Positions 25,422 to 34,103 of a stretch of DNA of 64,000 nt are shown here, in pieces. Below the pieces are notes generated by a model that was given only the letters and a program-made list of their open reading frames with translations, searched no databases and was not told the DNA's origin. Both the position numbers and the translations under genes were made by a program. The first letter of the stretch is position 1, and every line of letters starts with the position of its first letter. Source of the DNA: Hymenobacter puniceus (GTDB taxonomy: Bacteria > Bacteroidota > Bacteroidia > Cytophagales > Hymenobacteraceae); NCBI RefSeq assembly GCF_014333525.1, contig NZ_JACSCX010000002.1, positions 784,350-848,349 of the forward strand, given 5' to 3'.

Positions 25422-25652
25422 GGCTTCGCTCCAATTGTCCGCGGCTATGTAGGGGGGGGCACTGCCTCGCCTTACTTCTCCGCTGCCTCGCATCAAGTTT
25501 CCGCGGTGTGGTTTTAGTGAGTTGCGGCCTCGCCTCAGTTCTTCGCGGCTCTGGCTCGGGTTTTCGCTTTCAAGCGTCAGATGCCCGCGGCCATGCCGCA
25601 AGTGTCCGCGCCCCGGTCTCGCCTTTGCGCTACAGGTCTCGTGGGGCTTTTT
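25422..25652. repeat. degenerate 21-bp tandem repeat array
   Basis: About ten to eleven units of 21 bases. The best match a consensus of the form GCCTCGC, two to three variable bases, AAG or AGT, then TTCCGCG (units at 25464, 25485, 25527 and 25590). One 1-base phase slip falls in the G-run unit at 25443-25463. On the minus strand the frame 25407-25700 is open through the array and reads as an Arg/Gly-rich heptad (LRRGRNS, LKPHRGN, LRHGRGH). The array fills most of the 342-base gap 25375-25716; nothing else is visible there. Confidence 0.65.
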
Positions 25653-25716
25653 TAGAAATCTTACCAACCCTGCGGCCGCTTTTTGGGTTAGCAACACCAA
25701 TACTTTTCCTTGCCCG

Positions 25717-27843
25717 ATGCCCTACCGCTACGCCGCGCCGCTGTTGCTGCTGCCTGTTTCCGTCCTTGCCCAAACCGCCGCGCCCGATACCACCCGCGCC
25801 GTGGCCCTGCCCGAAGCCACCGTCACGGGCTACGGCCAGCAGCTGCCACTGCGCCGCACCGCCGCCGCCGTGGGTGTGCTCCGCGCCGCCGACTTCGACC
25901 GGTTCGGGCAGCAGGCCCTCACCCAGGCTGTAAATACGCTGCCCGGCGTACGGCTGGAGGAGCGCGCCACCGCCAGCTACCGCCTCAGCGTGCGGGGCAG
26001 CACGCTTCGCTCGCCGTTTGGGGTGCGCAACGTGAAGCTCTACTACGAAGGCATTCCGTTCACCGATGCCAGCGGCAGCACCCCGCTCAACCTCCTCGAC
26101 CCCGCCCAGATTGGCGGCCTCGAAGTGCTGAAAGGTCCCGCCGCCAGCGTGTATGGAGCCGGCACCGGTGGCGCTATTCTGCTGCGCAACCGCCGCCCCG
26201 AACCCGGGCAGGCCCACGCCCAGGTGGGCTTCACGGCCGGCAGCTTTGGGCTGCGGCGCTACACCGCCACCGCCGAGAGCGGCACCACCACCGGCTACGT
26301 GCGCGCCCAGTACGCCCGCCAGACCCTCGACGGCTACCGCCAGCAAAGCGCCCTGCGCCGCGACGTGCTGGCCCTCGACGGTGAGTTTCAGCCAACCGCC
26401 CGCCAGACCGTGGCCCTGCACAGTCTCTACTCCGACATCAACTACCAGCTGCCCGGCGGCCTCACCCGCGCCCAGTTCCAAGCCGACCCCCGGCAGGCGC
26501 GGCCTAGTACGGCCACCGCGCCCGGCACCGTAGCCCAGCGCGCCTACTACGCCTCGCGCACCCTGCTGCTGGGCGGCACCCACGAGTTCCGGTTCACGCC
26601 GCGCCTGAGCTCAGTGGCCACGCTCTACGGCACCGGCAGCGCCATCCGGACGCCGTTTTTGGTGGATTTTGAGCGCAACACGCGCCTGGAAACCGGGGCC
26701 CGGGTGGCGCTGCGCTACCAAACCAGCCTGGCTGGCCAGGTGCTGCGCCTGCAGGGTGGGGTAGAAGGCCAGGCGGGTTTCCTGAGTGGCCGCAGCTACC
26801 AGAACCGCGCCGGGGAAGCCGGCCCTCTGCGCTACGACGACGAAATCAAGTCCGGCACCGGCTTCCTGTTCGCGCAGGCCGACTACGAGCTACCGGCCGG
26901 GTTCCTGCTGACGGCCGGCGCCAGCTACAGCCGCCTGCGCTACGACGTGCGCCGCCTGCTCGATGCCACCCGCCCCGGCACGCCCACCAGCTACGCCGTG
27001 CAGCGCGACTTCCGGCCGGTGGTGTCGCCAAGAGTGGCACTGCTCAAGGAGCTGACGCCGCAGATTTCCGTGTATGGCAGCGTGAGCCGGGGATTCTCGC
27101 CGCCTACCACCGAGGAAATTCGCCCCTCTGATGGTAGCCTTAATACCGATTTGCAGGCCGAGCGCGGCACCAGCTACGAGGTGGGCACCCGCGGCACGCT
27201 GCTAAATCAGCGCCTCAAGTTCGACGTGGCCGCCTACGATTTCCGCCTGCGCCAGACCATCACCACCTTTACCACCGACCAAGGCACCAGCCTGTTCCGC
27301 AACGCCGGCACCACCCGCCAGCGCGGCCTGGAAGTGGCCCTGAGCGGCTGGCTGTGGCGGAACATTCAAATTGTAAACGCGGACTATAGGGACGGCTCCT
27401 ACAAAGTATTGCGTCTGGAATCTAGTCTGCGCGCTTTTGTGAGCTACGCCTACAACCACTACCGCTTCGGCAGCTACGAAAGCGGCGGCCAAGATTTCAG
27501 CGGCAACCGCCTCACCGGCACCGCCCCGCACACGCTCACCGCCGGCCTCGATTTCACCCAGCATATCGGCTTCTACCTCAGCCCCACCGTCAGCCACCAG
27601 GCCCACATCTTCCTCAACGACGCCAACACCGAAGCCGCGCCCGGCTACTGGGTGTTCGGGGCCCGCGGCGGCTGGCGGCGCACGCTCGGCCGCCTGGAGC
27701 TGGACGTATTCGGCGGCCTCGACAACGCCACCAACCGCCGCTACAGCCTCGGCAACGACCTCAACGCCTTTGGTGGCCGCTACTTTCAGGCTGCCCCCAC
27801 CCGCAACGGCTACGGCGGCGTGCTGCTGGGCTGGAAGCTGTAA
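25717..27843 (+). CDS. TonB-dependent outer membrane receptor (siderophore/FecA-like)
   Basis: 708 residues from MPYRYAAPLLLLPVSVLAQ, a good signal peptide; the frame runs back to 25522 through the 21-bp repeat, which is rejected. The plug (about 30-165) has ALPEATVTGYGQQL, LPGVRLEERATASYRLSVRGSTLRSPFGVRN, and the conserved LEVLKGPAASVYGAGTGGAI. The barrel follows, ending in a C-terminal strand GYGGVLLGWKL. It lacks the N-terminal carboxypeptidase-like domain of SusC, so small-ligand uptake (siderophore, cobalamin or metal chelate) is more likely than glycan uptake. No partner transport genes are adjacent. Confidence 0.93.
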   Translation: MPYRYAAPLLLLPVSVLAQTAAPDTTRAVALPEATVTGYGQQLPLRRTAAAVGVLRAADFDRFGQQALTQAVNTLPGVRLEERATASYRLSVRGSTLRSPFGVRNVKLYYEGIPFTDASGSTPLNLLDPAQIGGLEVLKGPAASVYGAGTGGAILLRNRRPEPGQAHAQVGFTAGSFGLRRYTATAESGTTTGYVRAQYARQTLDGYRQQSALRRDVLALDGEFQPTARQTVALHSLYSDINYQLPGGLTRAQFQADPRQARPSTATAPGTVAQRAYYASRTLLLGGTHEFRFTPRLSSVATLYGTGSAIRTPFLVDFERNTRLETGARVALRYQTSLAGQVLRLQGGVEGQAGFLSGRSYQNRAGEAGPLRYDDEIKSGTGFLFAQADYELPAGFLLTAGASYSRLRYDVRRLLDATRPGTPTSYAVQRDFRPVVSPRVALLKELTPQISVYGSVSRGFSPPTTEEIRPSDGSLNTDLQAERGTSYEVGTRGTLLNQRLKFDVAAYDFRLRQTITTFTTDQGTSLFRNAGTTRQRGLEVALSGWLWRNIQIVNADYRDGSYKVLRLESSLRAFVSYAYNHYRFGSYESGGQDFSGNRLTGTAPHTLTAGLDFTQHIGFYLSPTVSHQAHIFLNDANTEAAPGYWVFGARGGWRRTLGRLELDVFGGLDNATNRRYSLGNDLNAFGGRYFQAAPTRNGYGGVLLGWKL

Positions 27844-27852
27844 AACGGAACG

Positions 27853-28018
27853 CTGTCATTGCGAGCAGAGCGAAGCAATCCTTCCTCTCCGTGCTGAAAA
27901 CAAACCTAAGCGCGAAGCCCTCCGGCGTTAGTGTATTACACTACTGCCGGAGGGCTTTTCTGTAAGGGAGGTGTCTGCCACGAAAGGAAGGATTGCGTCG
28001 CGCTGCTCGCAATGACAG
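27853..28018. repeat. REPIN-like inverted pair, family 2 (GTCATTGCGAGC type)
   Basis: Arm 27853-27886 (TGTCATTGCGAGCAGAGCGAAG...) and arm 27985-28018 are near-perfect reverse complements. They flank a terminator hairpin (27915-27956). The pair forms a 166-base mobile-element-like unit between convergent genes. Confidence 0.8.
27915..27960. terminator. terminator inside the family 2 repeat pair
   Basis: AGCCCTCCGGC (27916-27926) pairs with 27946-27956, with an inner TAGTG/CACTA stem, followed by TTTT. It can serve the receptor gene and the convergent oxidoreductase. Confidence 0.8.
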
Positions 28019-28038
28019 AAGATAATGACAGGTTCCGC

Positions 28039-29190
28039 TTACACCTTCACCCGCTTGCCGGTGCGGGCCGCCTCGTAGATGGCCATGATGATGCGGATGT
28101 CTTTGAGGCCTTCCTCGCCGGGCGTTTTGGGCGTTTTGTTTTGCAGCACGCACTCGGCCATGTGGTCGAGTTCGGCTGCAAACTGGTTGCCTTCCTTGAT
28201 CTTGGGCTGATGCTCGCCCTCCTTGTCGCCGATGGTCATGTGGTGCTCGTAGTAGTCGGTGGCGGGGTCGAGGTCCAGCCAGGCTTTGTCGCCGAAGGCC
28301 CGAAACCGCTTCACCTCCTGAATGCTGTAGGAACTGGTGCACGAGGCCAGCACGCCGCTGGGGAAGCGCAGCGTGAAATGGATGGTGTCTTCCACCTCCT
28401 TAAAGCGCGGGTCCGACTTGTCGCTGAACTCCTGGGCCGTGACTTCCACGGGCTCCTCGCCGGTGAGGTAGCGGGTAGCATTCAGCGAGTAAATGCCGAT
28501 GTCCATGAGCGAGCCACCGCCAGCCAGCTTTTTCTGCACGCGCCACGCCTCCGCGGGCTCCTCGGTGGGTTTTACGCTGCGGCCGTGGTCGGCCGTAATC
28601 TGGCGCAGCTTGCCCAGCTCGCCCTTTTTGATGCGGGCAATGGCGTCGAGGTTGAACGGCTCGAACTGGGCGCGGTAGGCAATCATCAGCTTCTTGCCGG
28701 CCTTTTCGCAGGCTTCAATCATCTTCTGGCAGTCGGCCACTGAGGTAGCCATGGGTTTCTCGCACAGCACGTGCTTACCGGCCTTGGCCGCCCGAATGGT
28801 GTACTCGGCGTGCAGGCTGGGCGGCAGCACAATATACACCACGTCCACCGCCGGATTGTCCTTGATGGAATCGAAGTTGTCGTAGCTGTATATGCTCTTT
28901 TCCTCGACGCCGTATTCGCGGGCCAGTTTGCGGGCCTTGTCGGGCGAGCCGCTCACAAGGGCCGTGATGCGGGCATGCTTGCAGTCCTTGAAAGCGGGCA
29001 TCATCTGCTGCTGGGCAAACTTGCCGAGGCCCACAATGGCGAAGCCGAGCTTTTTCTGATCATCGTATTGCATAGCGGAGGGAGAAGCGGCCAAAGCTGC
29101 CGTAGGGCCGGCCACAGCCGTAGCGGCTGCCGTCAGGCTAAGCTGGCGCAGAAACTGCCGGCGCGAGTCGGCGGAATTGGAAGAAGACAT
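28039..29190 (-). CDS. TAT-exported Gfo/Idh/MocA oxidoreductase (glucose-fructose oxidoreductase-like)
   Basis: 383 residues from MSSSNSADSRRQFLRQLSL. The twin-arginine signal (SRRQFLRQLSLTAAATAVAGPTAALA) shows export of a folded, cofactor-loaded enzyme. The Rossmann loop is FAIVGLGKFAQQQMMPAF; the family motif EKPMATSVADCQKM is present, and the catalytic region is GGSLMDIGIYSLNATRYLTGEEP. NADP-dependent glucose-fructose oxidoreductase of Zymomonas is the best-known exported relative; the real sugar substrate is unknown. It is monocistronic, between repeat family 2 and the universal stress gene. Confidence 0.92.
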   Translation of the reverse strand: MSSSNSADSRRQFLRQLSLTAAATAVAGPTAALAASPSAMQYDDQKKLGFAIVGLGKFAQQQMMPAFKDCKHARITALVSGSPDKARKLAREYGVEEKSIYSYDNFDSIKDNPAVDVVYIVLPPSLHAEYTIRAAKAGKHVLCEKPMATSVADCQKMIEACEKAGKKLMIAYRAQFEPFNLDAIARIKKGELGKLRQITADHGRSVKPTEEPAEAWRVQKKLAGGGSLMDIGIYSLNATRYLTGEEPVEVTAQEFSDKSDPRFKEVEDTIHFTLRFPSGVLASCTSSYSIQEVKRFRAFGDKAWLDLDPATDYYEHHMTIGDKEGEHQPKIKEGNQFAAELDHMAECVLQNKTPKTPGEEGLKDIRIIMAIYEAARTGKRVKV

Positions 29191-29260
29191 GAATTGCAAG
29201 ACGGGGTATAATAGGTATCCTAACCAAACGGCCAGCGGCGGCCGGGCGTTTGGTGTGCGG

Positions 29261-30079
29261 CTACTCGGTGGCGGGTAGCAGCAGCACCGGCACGCTACTG
29301 TGCAGCACCACCTGCGCCGACACACTCCGGTTGAAGATCTGCTCCAGAAAATTGCGGCGGCGGGCTACTACTACCAGCAGGTCGGCGCGGGTTTCGGCGG
29401 CCGCCTGCAGAATACCACTCGCTGGTTGTGTATGGCGTACACCATGGGTTTGAATGTGGGGCAAGTCGGTACCCAGGCCACTGTGCACTACGCTGGCCAG
29501 GGCCATGCGGCAGTCGTCGCTGTCTTCGGGCTCGGCTACGTGCGCTACCGTGAGAGCAAGAGGCACACGCTGCAATAGCTTCTGCGTGGAAGCAATAATA
29601 GCAGGCGCCAACCGGAATGGCTGGCCGTCGGCGGCCAGCGTGAGGCGGCCAGGTGGCACGGCAGCCGAGTACCGGCCGGGAACTACCAGTAGCGGTACCT
29701 GCGTGGCACGCAGCAGCGTAAGGGAGGTGCTGGCCACCAGTTCATCGGGCGTGGTATCGGTGTTGGGCTTGCCCAGAATAACCAGTACCGCCCGGTGGCG
29801 GCTTACGGCTTCCTCTACGCCATTGGCCACACTTTCCACAGCCGTTTCCACTACAATAGGCACCTGCACTGTAGCAGCCCGTTCGGCCAGGGCCGCCGCC
29901 ACTTCTCCCTCACTCATGTGCCTGATTTTACCGGTAAAGGCGTCAGGGTCAAGCAATGACTCGCGGCGGATGTGCAGCAGTACCAATGAGGCTCCCAGCG
30001 GAGCAGCCAGCGCGGCGGCGTAGGCCAGGGCATGGTCGGCATCGGGCGTGAAATCGGTGAGGACAAGTAGGGCGGACAT
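29261..30079 (-). CDS. tandem universal stress protein (UspA-type)
   Basis: 272 residues from MSALLVLTDFTPDADHALAYA, with two Usp domains in tandem (about 1-140 and 145-272). The N-terminal domain keeps LTDFTPDADHALAYAAALA and ends VPLLVVPG. The second ends in RNFLEQIFNRSVSAQVVLHSSVPVLLLPA, the usual end of a Usp domain. The ATP-binding GxxG(9)GS motif is not well conserved in either. Likely a cytosolic stress protein. Upstream to 30281 there is only the terminator of the next gene. Confidence 0.92.
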   Translation of the reverse strand: MSALLVLTDFTPDADHALAYAAALAAPLGASLVLLHIRRESLLDPDAFTGKIRHMSEGEVAAALAERAATVQVPIVVETAVESVANGVEEAVSRHRAVLVILGKPNTDTTPDELVASTSLTLLRATQVPLLVVPGRYSAAVPPGRLTLAADGQPFRLAPAIIASTQKLLQRVPLALTVAHVAEPEDSDDCRMALASVVHSGLGTDLPHIQTHGVRHTQPASGILQAAAETRADLLVVVARRRNFLEQIFNRSVSAQVVLHSSVPVLLLPATE

Positions 30080-30224
30080 AGGCGGGTAGGGTGGAAATAA
30101 ATAGGAGGCAACACCACTTATGCGTGTGGGCCTGCTAGAAGGTTGCGTGTGGTGGTTGGCTGCGTGGGCGGCAGTCTGCCAAAGTTGGATTGGCTTTAGG
30201 TGCCAGCATATAAACCAGCATGTG

Positions 30225-30257
30225 AAAAAGGCCCTCCACAAAATGCAGAGGGCCTTT
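30225..30257 (-). terminator. terminator of the disordered-protein operon
   Basis: AAAGGCCCTC (30227-30236) pairs with GAGGGCCTTT (30248-30257); on the minus strand the stem is followed by T5. Confidence 0.82.
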
Positions 30258-30281
30258 CAGCAACGCCAGGCAGATGGAACC

Positions 30282-30554
30282 CTAGCGGTTATTGTCGTCG
30301 ATGGGGTTGTTGAAGCCCGGGTTCATCAGTTCGTCAGTCATGCTGGAATTATCGGGGTCGGGGCCGGTAGTGGCGCTGTCCGTCGGGATGCCCGTAGTTT
30401 CGTTTTCAAGGCGGGCTGAAGTATCGAGGGTGCCTTCTTCGTCGCGCTTGTAGCTGTACAGCTCCTCGCGGTGCTTGCGCTGCTCATCGGAGAGGTTGGC
30501 GCCGGCTTTCGGATCGAGGGCGTCGGCAGGATTCTGGTTATCGGGAGTGGCCAT
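30282..30554 (-). CDS. acidic, disordered small protein
   Basis: 90 residues from MATPDNQNPADALDPKAGANL. Rich in D, E, N, P, S and T with almost no hydrophobic core, so probably unfolded in isolation. One possible helix: SDEQRKHREELYSYKRDEEG. The end is MTDELMNPGFNNPIDDNNR. No family recognised. It is the second gene of a two-gene unit (37-base gap) with the similar protein at 30592-31137, which suggests a stress or desiccation role; this is inference. Confidence 0.6.
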   Translation of the reverse strand: MATPDNQNPADALDPKAGANLSDEQRKHREELYSYKRDEEGTLDTSARLENETTGIPTDSATTGPDPDNSSMTDELMNPGFNNPIDDNNR

Positions 30555-30591
30555 AGGGCTGAAAAAAGGAAAGTGGAAACGTGTTGGCGGC

Positions 30592-31137
30592 TTACTTGCC
30601 CGGTACGCCTTTGCCGCCGTCGGGGCGCAGCGCGCTGAATTCATCGGGGTTGTCGTTGCTGCCGTCGTTGGACACGGTGCGGCCGTCGTTGCCTTCCTGC
30701 TCAGCGGTGCTGGTGGTTTGGTTGGCGGGTTCAGCAGTAGGCCAGTTGCGGGTGCCGCCGGCATAGCGGGGGTCGTCTTTAGCCCAGCCTTCGCGCTGGT
30801 CTTCGTACTCGGCGTTTTTCACGTCGCGCACCGCTTCTGGTTCGAGGTTCTGCGGAACGCTGCCACGCTGCTCGGGCTCTGCATAGGAAGGGGCGGCCAC
30901 ACCACCAGGATTGGTCCCGGCCGGGTGCGACGCCAACTGCTCGGGGGTTAGTGCAACCGGCTCGGCATGGCCAAACTCACCGTATTGCGGGGTATGGCTG
31001 ACAGCCCCAGCCGCCGATGCAGGCTGGTTGGCCTGCTCAGCGCCACGCCGGATATTATCTGGTGCCTGGCGGCTGTTATCAAACGCGTTGTCGGAGTTGG
31101 TGGCGTCGTTGCTGTCGGAAGAAGGATGGGTTTGCAT
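30592..31137 (-). CDS. hydrophilic disordered protein
   Basis: 181 residues from MQTHPSSDSNDATNSDNAF. Composition is N, D, S, G, P, A and E, with no signal or membrane helix. A short central segment (EAVRDVKNAEYEDQREGWAKDDPRYAG) may fold when bound. Composition recalls hydrophilins and LEA-like proteins, but no repeat motif is seen. Paired with 30282-30554. A possible -7 box (minus strand TATCCTTG, 31227-31220) lies 80 bases upstream. Confidence 0.6.
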   Translation of the reverse strand: MQTHPSSDSNDATNSDNAFDNSRQAPDNIRRGAEQANQPASAAGAVSHTPQYGEFGHAEPVALTPEQLASHPAGTNPGGVAAPSYAEPEQRGSVPQNLEPEAVRDVKNAEYEDQREGWAKDDPRYAGGTRNWPTAEPANQTTSTAEQEGNDGRTVSNDGSNDNPDEFSALRPDGGKGVPGK

Positions 31138-31219
31138 AAGAGGAAGGCGTGAATGAAACAAAAAAGAGGGAGAGAGGCCCAGTTAGCTGGGTAGAGTTGC
31201 ATACGCAGGGTGCCCAGCT

Positions 31220-31227
31220 CAAGGATA
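31220..31227 (-). promoter_or_regulatory. possible -7 element of the disordered-protein operon
   Basis: Minus-strand TATCCTTG fits TA-N2-TTTG except for one base. No convincing -33 box. The leader would carry the inverted repeat AGCTGGG (31185-31191) / CCCAGCT (31213-31219). Confidence 0.3.
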
Positions 31228-31316
31228 CGCTAGCCCCAAAAAAATCCTGCTACTGTCTTTGCGCGTACAGCTTCCGGCCACTAGGCCCCACTTTCGTTTT
31301 TAGCCTCCTTCCACTT

Positions 31317-31604
31317 ATGCCCAGCACCATCGAACACCACCCCCAGGACCAGGAATTCATTGCCACCTCCAACGACCACACCGGCGAGCTGGCCTACAGC
31401 ACGCCCACCGAAGGCGTCGTAGACTTCACGCACACTTTCGTAGACGAAGCCCTGCGCGGCCAGGGCGTGGGCGAGGAGCTGGCCCGCGCTGGCCTGGACT
31501 ACGCCCGCCAGCACCAGTTGCGGGTGCGCACCAGCTGCAAGTTCATGGCCGCCTTCGTGCGCCAGCATTCCGAGTTCCAGGACTTGCTGGATAGCAAAGC
31601 CTAA
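31317..31604 (+). CDS. GNAT-type N-acetyltransferase, YjdJ-like
   Basis: 95 residues from MPSTIEHHPQDQEF. It is a minimal GNAT fold of the YjdJ type: strands GELAYSTPTEGVVDFTHTFVDEALRG and the acetyl-CoA pyrophosphate loop RGQGVGEELARAGL, then a C-terminal helix SCKFMAAFVRQHSEFQDLL. Such proteins are cytosolic; their substrate is unknown. The frame is open to 31149, but the start at 31317 is the usual one for this family. It is divergent from the disordered-protein operon. Confidence 0.88.
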   Translation: MPSTIEHHPQDQEFIATSNDHTGELAYSTPTEGVVDFTHTFVDEALRGQGVGEELARAGLDYARQHQLRVRTSCKFMAAFVRQHSEFQDLLDSKA

Positions 31605-31625
31605 CGGCCAGCTTGCAGACCACAA

Positions 31626-31661
31626 AAAAGCCCCGGCTTCCATCAGGAAACCGGGGCTTTT
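31626..31661. terminator. bidirectional terminator
   Basis: AAAAGCCCCGG (31626-31636) pairs with CCGGGGCTTTT (31651-31661). It lies between the convergent GNAT and endonuclease genes. Confidence 0.85.
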
Positions 31662-31682
31662 TAGCTTGAAAATGGGAGCTGC

Positions 31683-34001
31683 TTAGTGCTTCACGGCCAC
31701 GCGGCTGGTGTAGCGCACGCCGTCTACCACTACCCGCACTGAATAAAGGCCGGCGGGCAGGTTCTGCACCTCAATCAGGGTGGCATCGGCGCCGCTGATG
31801 GTGCGCTCCTGGAGCAGCACTTGCTGGCCCAGGGCGTTGTAGAGGCGAATGTCGGCAGCGTGGCGGCCGCGCAATCCGGCAATCTGTACCTGCACGGCCG
31901 TGGCGGCTGGGTTGGGATACACGGCCAGGCCAGTGTTCAGCGGCGCATTTTTCACCGTTGAGCTGACGATGCAGGCAGTGCTGGTATGGCGGCCGACGTT
32001 GGTGTACACGTCAGTGCCCAAGGCCTGCCAGGTGCTGGCGCCCACACTCCAGCGGGTTTCGCCGCGGGCCACGGTGGGCTTGCGCACCAGCGTGTTGTCG
32101 GTGGTGGAGCCACCGCCCGGAATGGTCCAGGTGGTGCCGGGGTCGGTGCCAATCACGCCGATAACGTCCAGCGTGTCAGAGCCATCAAACAAGGCCAGCG
32201 CGTCGTCGCCGTTGAAGAAACACACCGCCGACTGCAGATCAGTCTGGCCCAGCACCACCGAGGAAACCACACCGGTATTAGCCACCACGTACACGTCGCC
32301 GGGGGCAATGGTGCCGCTCAGGGCCTGGGTGGCCGTGGGCGTGCTCGAGCCGTTGGCAAACAGCTCCAGGCGCAGGCCCGTCAGGCTGATAGGCGCGCTG
32401 GTGGGGTTGAAGATTTCCACGGCCTTGGTGTTGCTGGCGGCGCCTTCCACGTACTCCGAGAAGTACAGGTCGGTGCAAGGCGAGCCGGCGGGCGCCTGGT
32501 CGTCGTTGAGGATGGTAAGCGTGTGCGTGATAGGCGCTACCACCAGCACGGTGGCGTTGGTAGGCGTGCCCAAGCGCAAACGCACCGTTTCGTTGGGCTC
32601 AGGGGCCACGTCGCCGTTCACGGTGAGGTTCACGGAAGCAGTGCTCGTGCCGGGCGAGAAAATCAGGCTGGCCGTAGTCAGCACAAAGTCGGTAGCGTCG
32701 GCGGTAGTGCCGCTGGTTTCCACGGTCACGGGCACCGAAACCCCGGTAGTCGGAATGTTCTCGGCCGCTACGCTGATGGAGTAGCTGGTGGTGCCGCTGT
32801 TGCCTTCCGTGAGGCTAGCCATGGCCGATGTAAAGCGCACGGATGGCGGCGTGCCGTCGTCGTTGGTGATGGTAAGCTCCTGCGAGGCCGGGCCGCCGAT
32901 GGCCGCACCGCTGGCTGCATTCTGCAGTGCCAGTACCACGGTTTCATTGGCTTCGGCCTGGGTGTCGCCGTTCACCGTCACGGTTACGGTCTGGCTAGTC
33001 TGGCCGGCGGCGAAGGTCAGCGTCTGGGGCGAAGTGAAAGTGAAATCCTGGCCGCTGGTGGCAGTGGAGTTGGCGGCGTCAAACGCTACCTGCACGGTGA
33101 GGGCAGCGGTTGGCGCGGGTGTCACGTTCACGGTAGCCGTGTAGGTGGTGGTGCCGCTGTTGCCCTCCGTGATGCTGCCGGTGGCGGAAGCAAACGAGAA
33201 AGTAGGTACCACCTGGAAACCCCAGGCGCGGGCCACGAGGTCGGGGAAAGCAATGTAGGGGTTGAAGTTGCCCTGGCTTTTGGCGGCACGGCGGTTTCGC
33301 TCTCGCTCCCGGGCATCTACCGGGTCGGCCAGGTGCCACTGATACAAGGTGTTCAAGTCTGCCAGCGCCGTAATAACGTCTTTGCCGGGGTCGAACGTCT
33401 GGCCCTGGTGCATGGTGTAGAAGTAGAACGCACACCGGGCCAGGTTGCCCTTGTGGTCTTCGCGGGGCTCAAACTGCGAGTTAGTATCCTCGCTGTACTC
33501 TTCGATGTTGCTGGTCGGGATAGTGGTCTGGCTGCTGTTGCCACGAATCCACTTGGTGGTCTGGTTGTCCGGGATTTCCGCAAACGGATCCGAGCCGCGG
33601 TCAGAGTTCCACTGAATCACGGTTGGGAACAGATGGTGGATATCGGAGCGCATGCGCACTACCTCGTTGAACCATGACTGCGGAATGCTATGCTCACAAT
33701 TGATGTTGCTGACCACGCCCGGGTTGGTGCTGGTAGAGTCGAGGCGCACGGTTTCCTGGTAGCCGGAGTATACGCACGTCACGCGGCCCTGGAAGTTATC
33801 GACGTAGTTGTACATCTTGCCCCGGGCGACATTATAGCTAAGCTCAGTGCGCTTGCCATCATACCAGTTCTGGCGCAGCCAGTCTTTCAGGGCCTGGCCC
33901 TGCAGAGAGGTAGGCGGGGCAGGCGGTAAAGTTTGCGCTGAAGCCACGACACTGCTCAAGGTCAGCGCCGCGCCCAGCAAACGGGCGAAAAAGTGTTTCA
34001 T
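31683..34001 (-). CDS. T9SS-secreted endonuclease I with Calx-beta and lamin-tail domains
   Basis: 772 residues. Signal peptide 1-22. An endonuclease I (EndA) domain covers about 35-275; the catalytic segment is INCEHSIPQSWFN (His104) and the metal site includes HHLFPTVIQWNSDRGS (Asn132). Two Calx-beta repeats follow (about 280-500), each with EGNSGTT at its start and NETV later. A lamin-tail domain (about 505-640: LYFSEYVEGAASNTKAVEIFNP) precedes a T9SS type A C-terminal domain (about 690-772, LAVYPNPAATAVQVQIAG). It would be exported by T9SS and degrade extracellular DNA for nutrient or biofilm turnover. The Calx-beta and lamin-tail parts probably bind the surface or spread the enzyme away from it. 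Confidence 0.94.
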   Translation of the reverse strand: MKHFFARLLGAALTLSSVVASAQTLPPAPPTSLQGQALKDWLRQNWYDGKRTELSYNVARGKMYNYVDNFQGRVTCVYSGYQETVRLDSTSTNPGVVSNINCEHSIPQSWFNEVVRMRSDIHHLFPTVIQWNSDRGSDPFAEIPDNQTTKWIRGNSSQTTIPTSNIEEYSEDTNSQFEPREDHKGNLARCAFYFYTMHQGQTFDPGKDVITALADLNTLYQWHLADPVDARERERNRRAAKSQGNFNPYIAFPDLVARAWGFQVVPTFSFASATGSITEGNSGTTTYTATVNVTPAPTAALTVQVAFDAANSTATSGQDFTFTSPQTLTFAAGQTSQTVTVTVNGDTQAEANETVVLALQNAASGAAIGGPASQELTITNDDGTPPSVRFTSAMASLTEGNSGTTSYSISVAAENIPTTGVSVPVTVETSGTTADATDFVLTTASLIFSPGTSTASVNLTVNGDVAPEPNETVRLRLGTPTNATVLVVAPITHTLTILNDDQAPAGSPCTDLYFSEYVEGAASNTKAVEIFNPTSAPISLTGLRLELFANGSSTPTATQALSGTIAPGDVYVVANTGVVSSVVLGQTDLQSAVCFFNGDDALALFDGSDTLDVIGVIGTDPGTTWTIPGGGSTTDNTLVRKPTVARGETRWSVGASTWQALGTDVYTNVGRHTSTACIVSSTVKNAPLNTGLAVYPNPAATAVQVQIAGLRGRHAADIRLYNALGQQVLLQERTISGADATLIEVQNLPAGLYSVRVVVDGVRYTSRVAVKH

Positions 34002-34103
34002 GCTGGCAAAAAGAGGTAAGGAAAACGTCAGCTAAGGTCGGGAATTTATAGCAATGGTAGCGTGGCTAAATTGTTACCTGCCTAGCAGTTGCTGCCAACC
34101 AGG

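Noticed and set aside
25407..25700. Minus-strand 97-residue frame across the 21-bp array as a gene
   Set aside because: No promoter or known protein; the frame may be open by repeat length alone. It is kept as a finding, not a gene.
25717..27843. SusC-type glycan importer
   Set aside because: It has no N-terminal carboxypeptidase-like domain and no adjacent SusD.
27853..28018. CRISPR array
   Set aside because: Only two inverted arms are present; there are no regularly spaced direct repeats and no cas genes.
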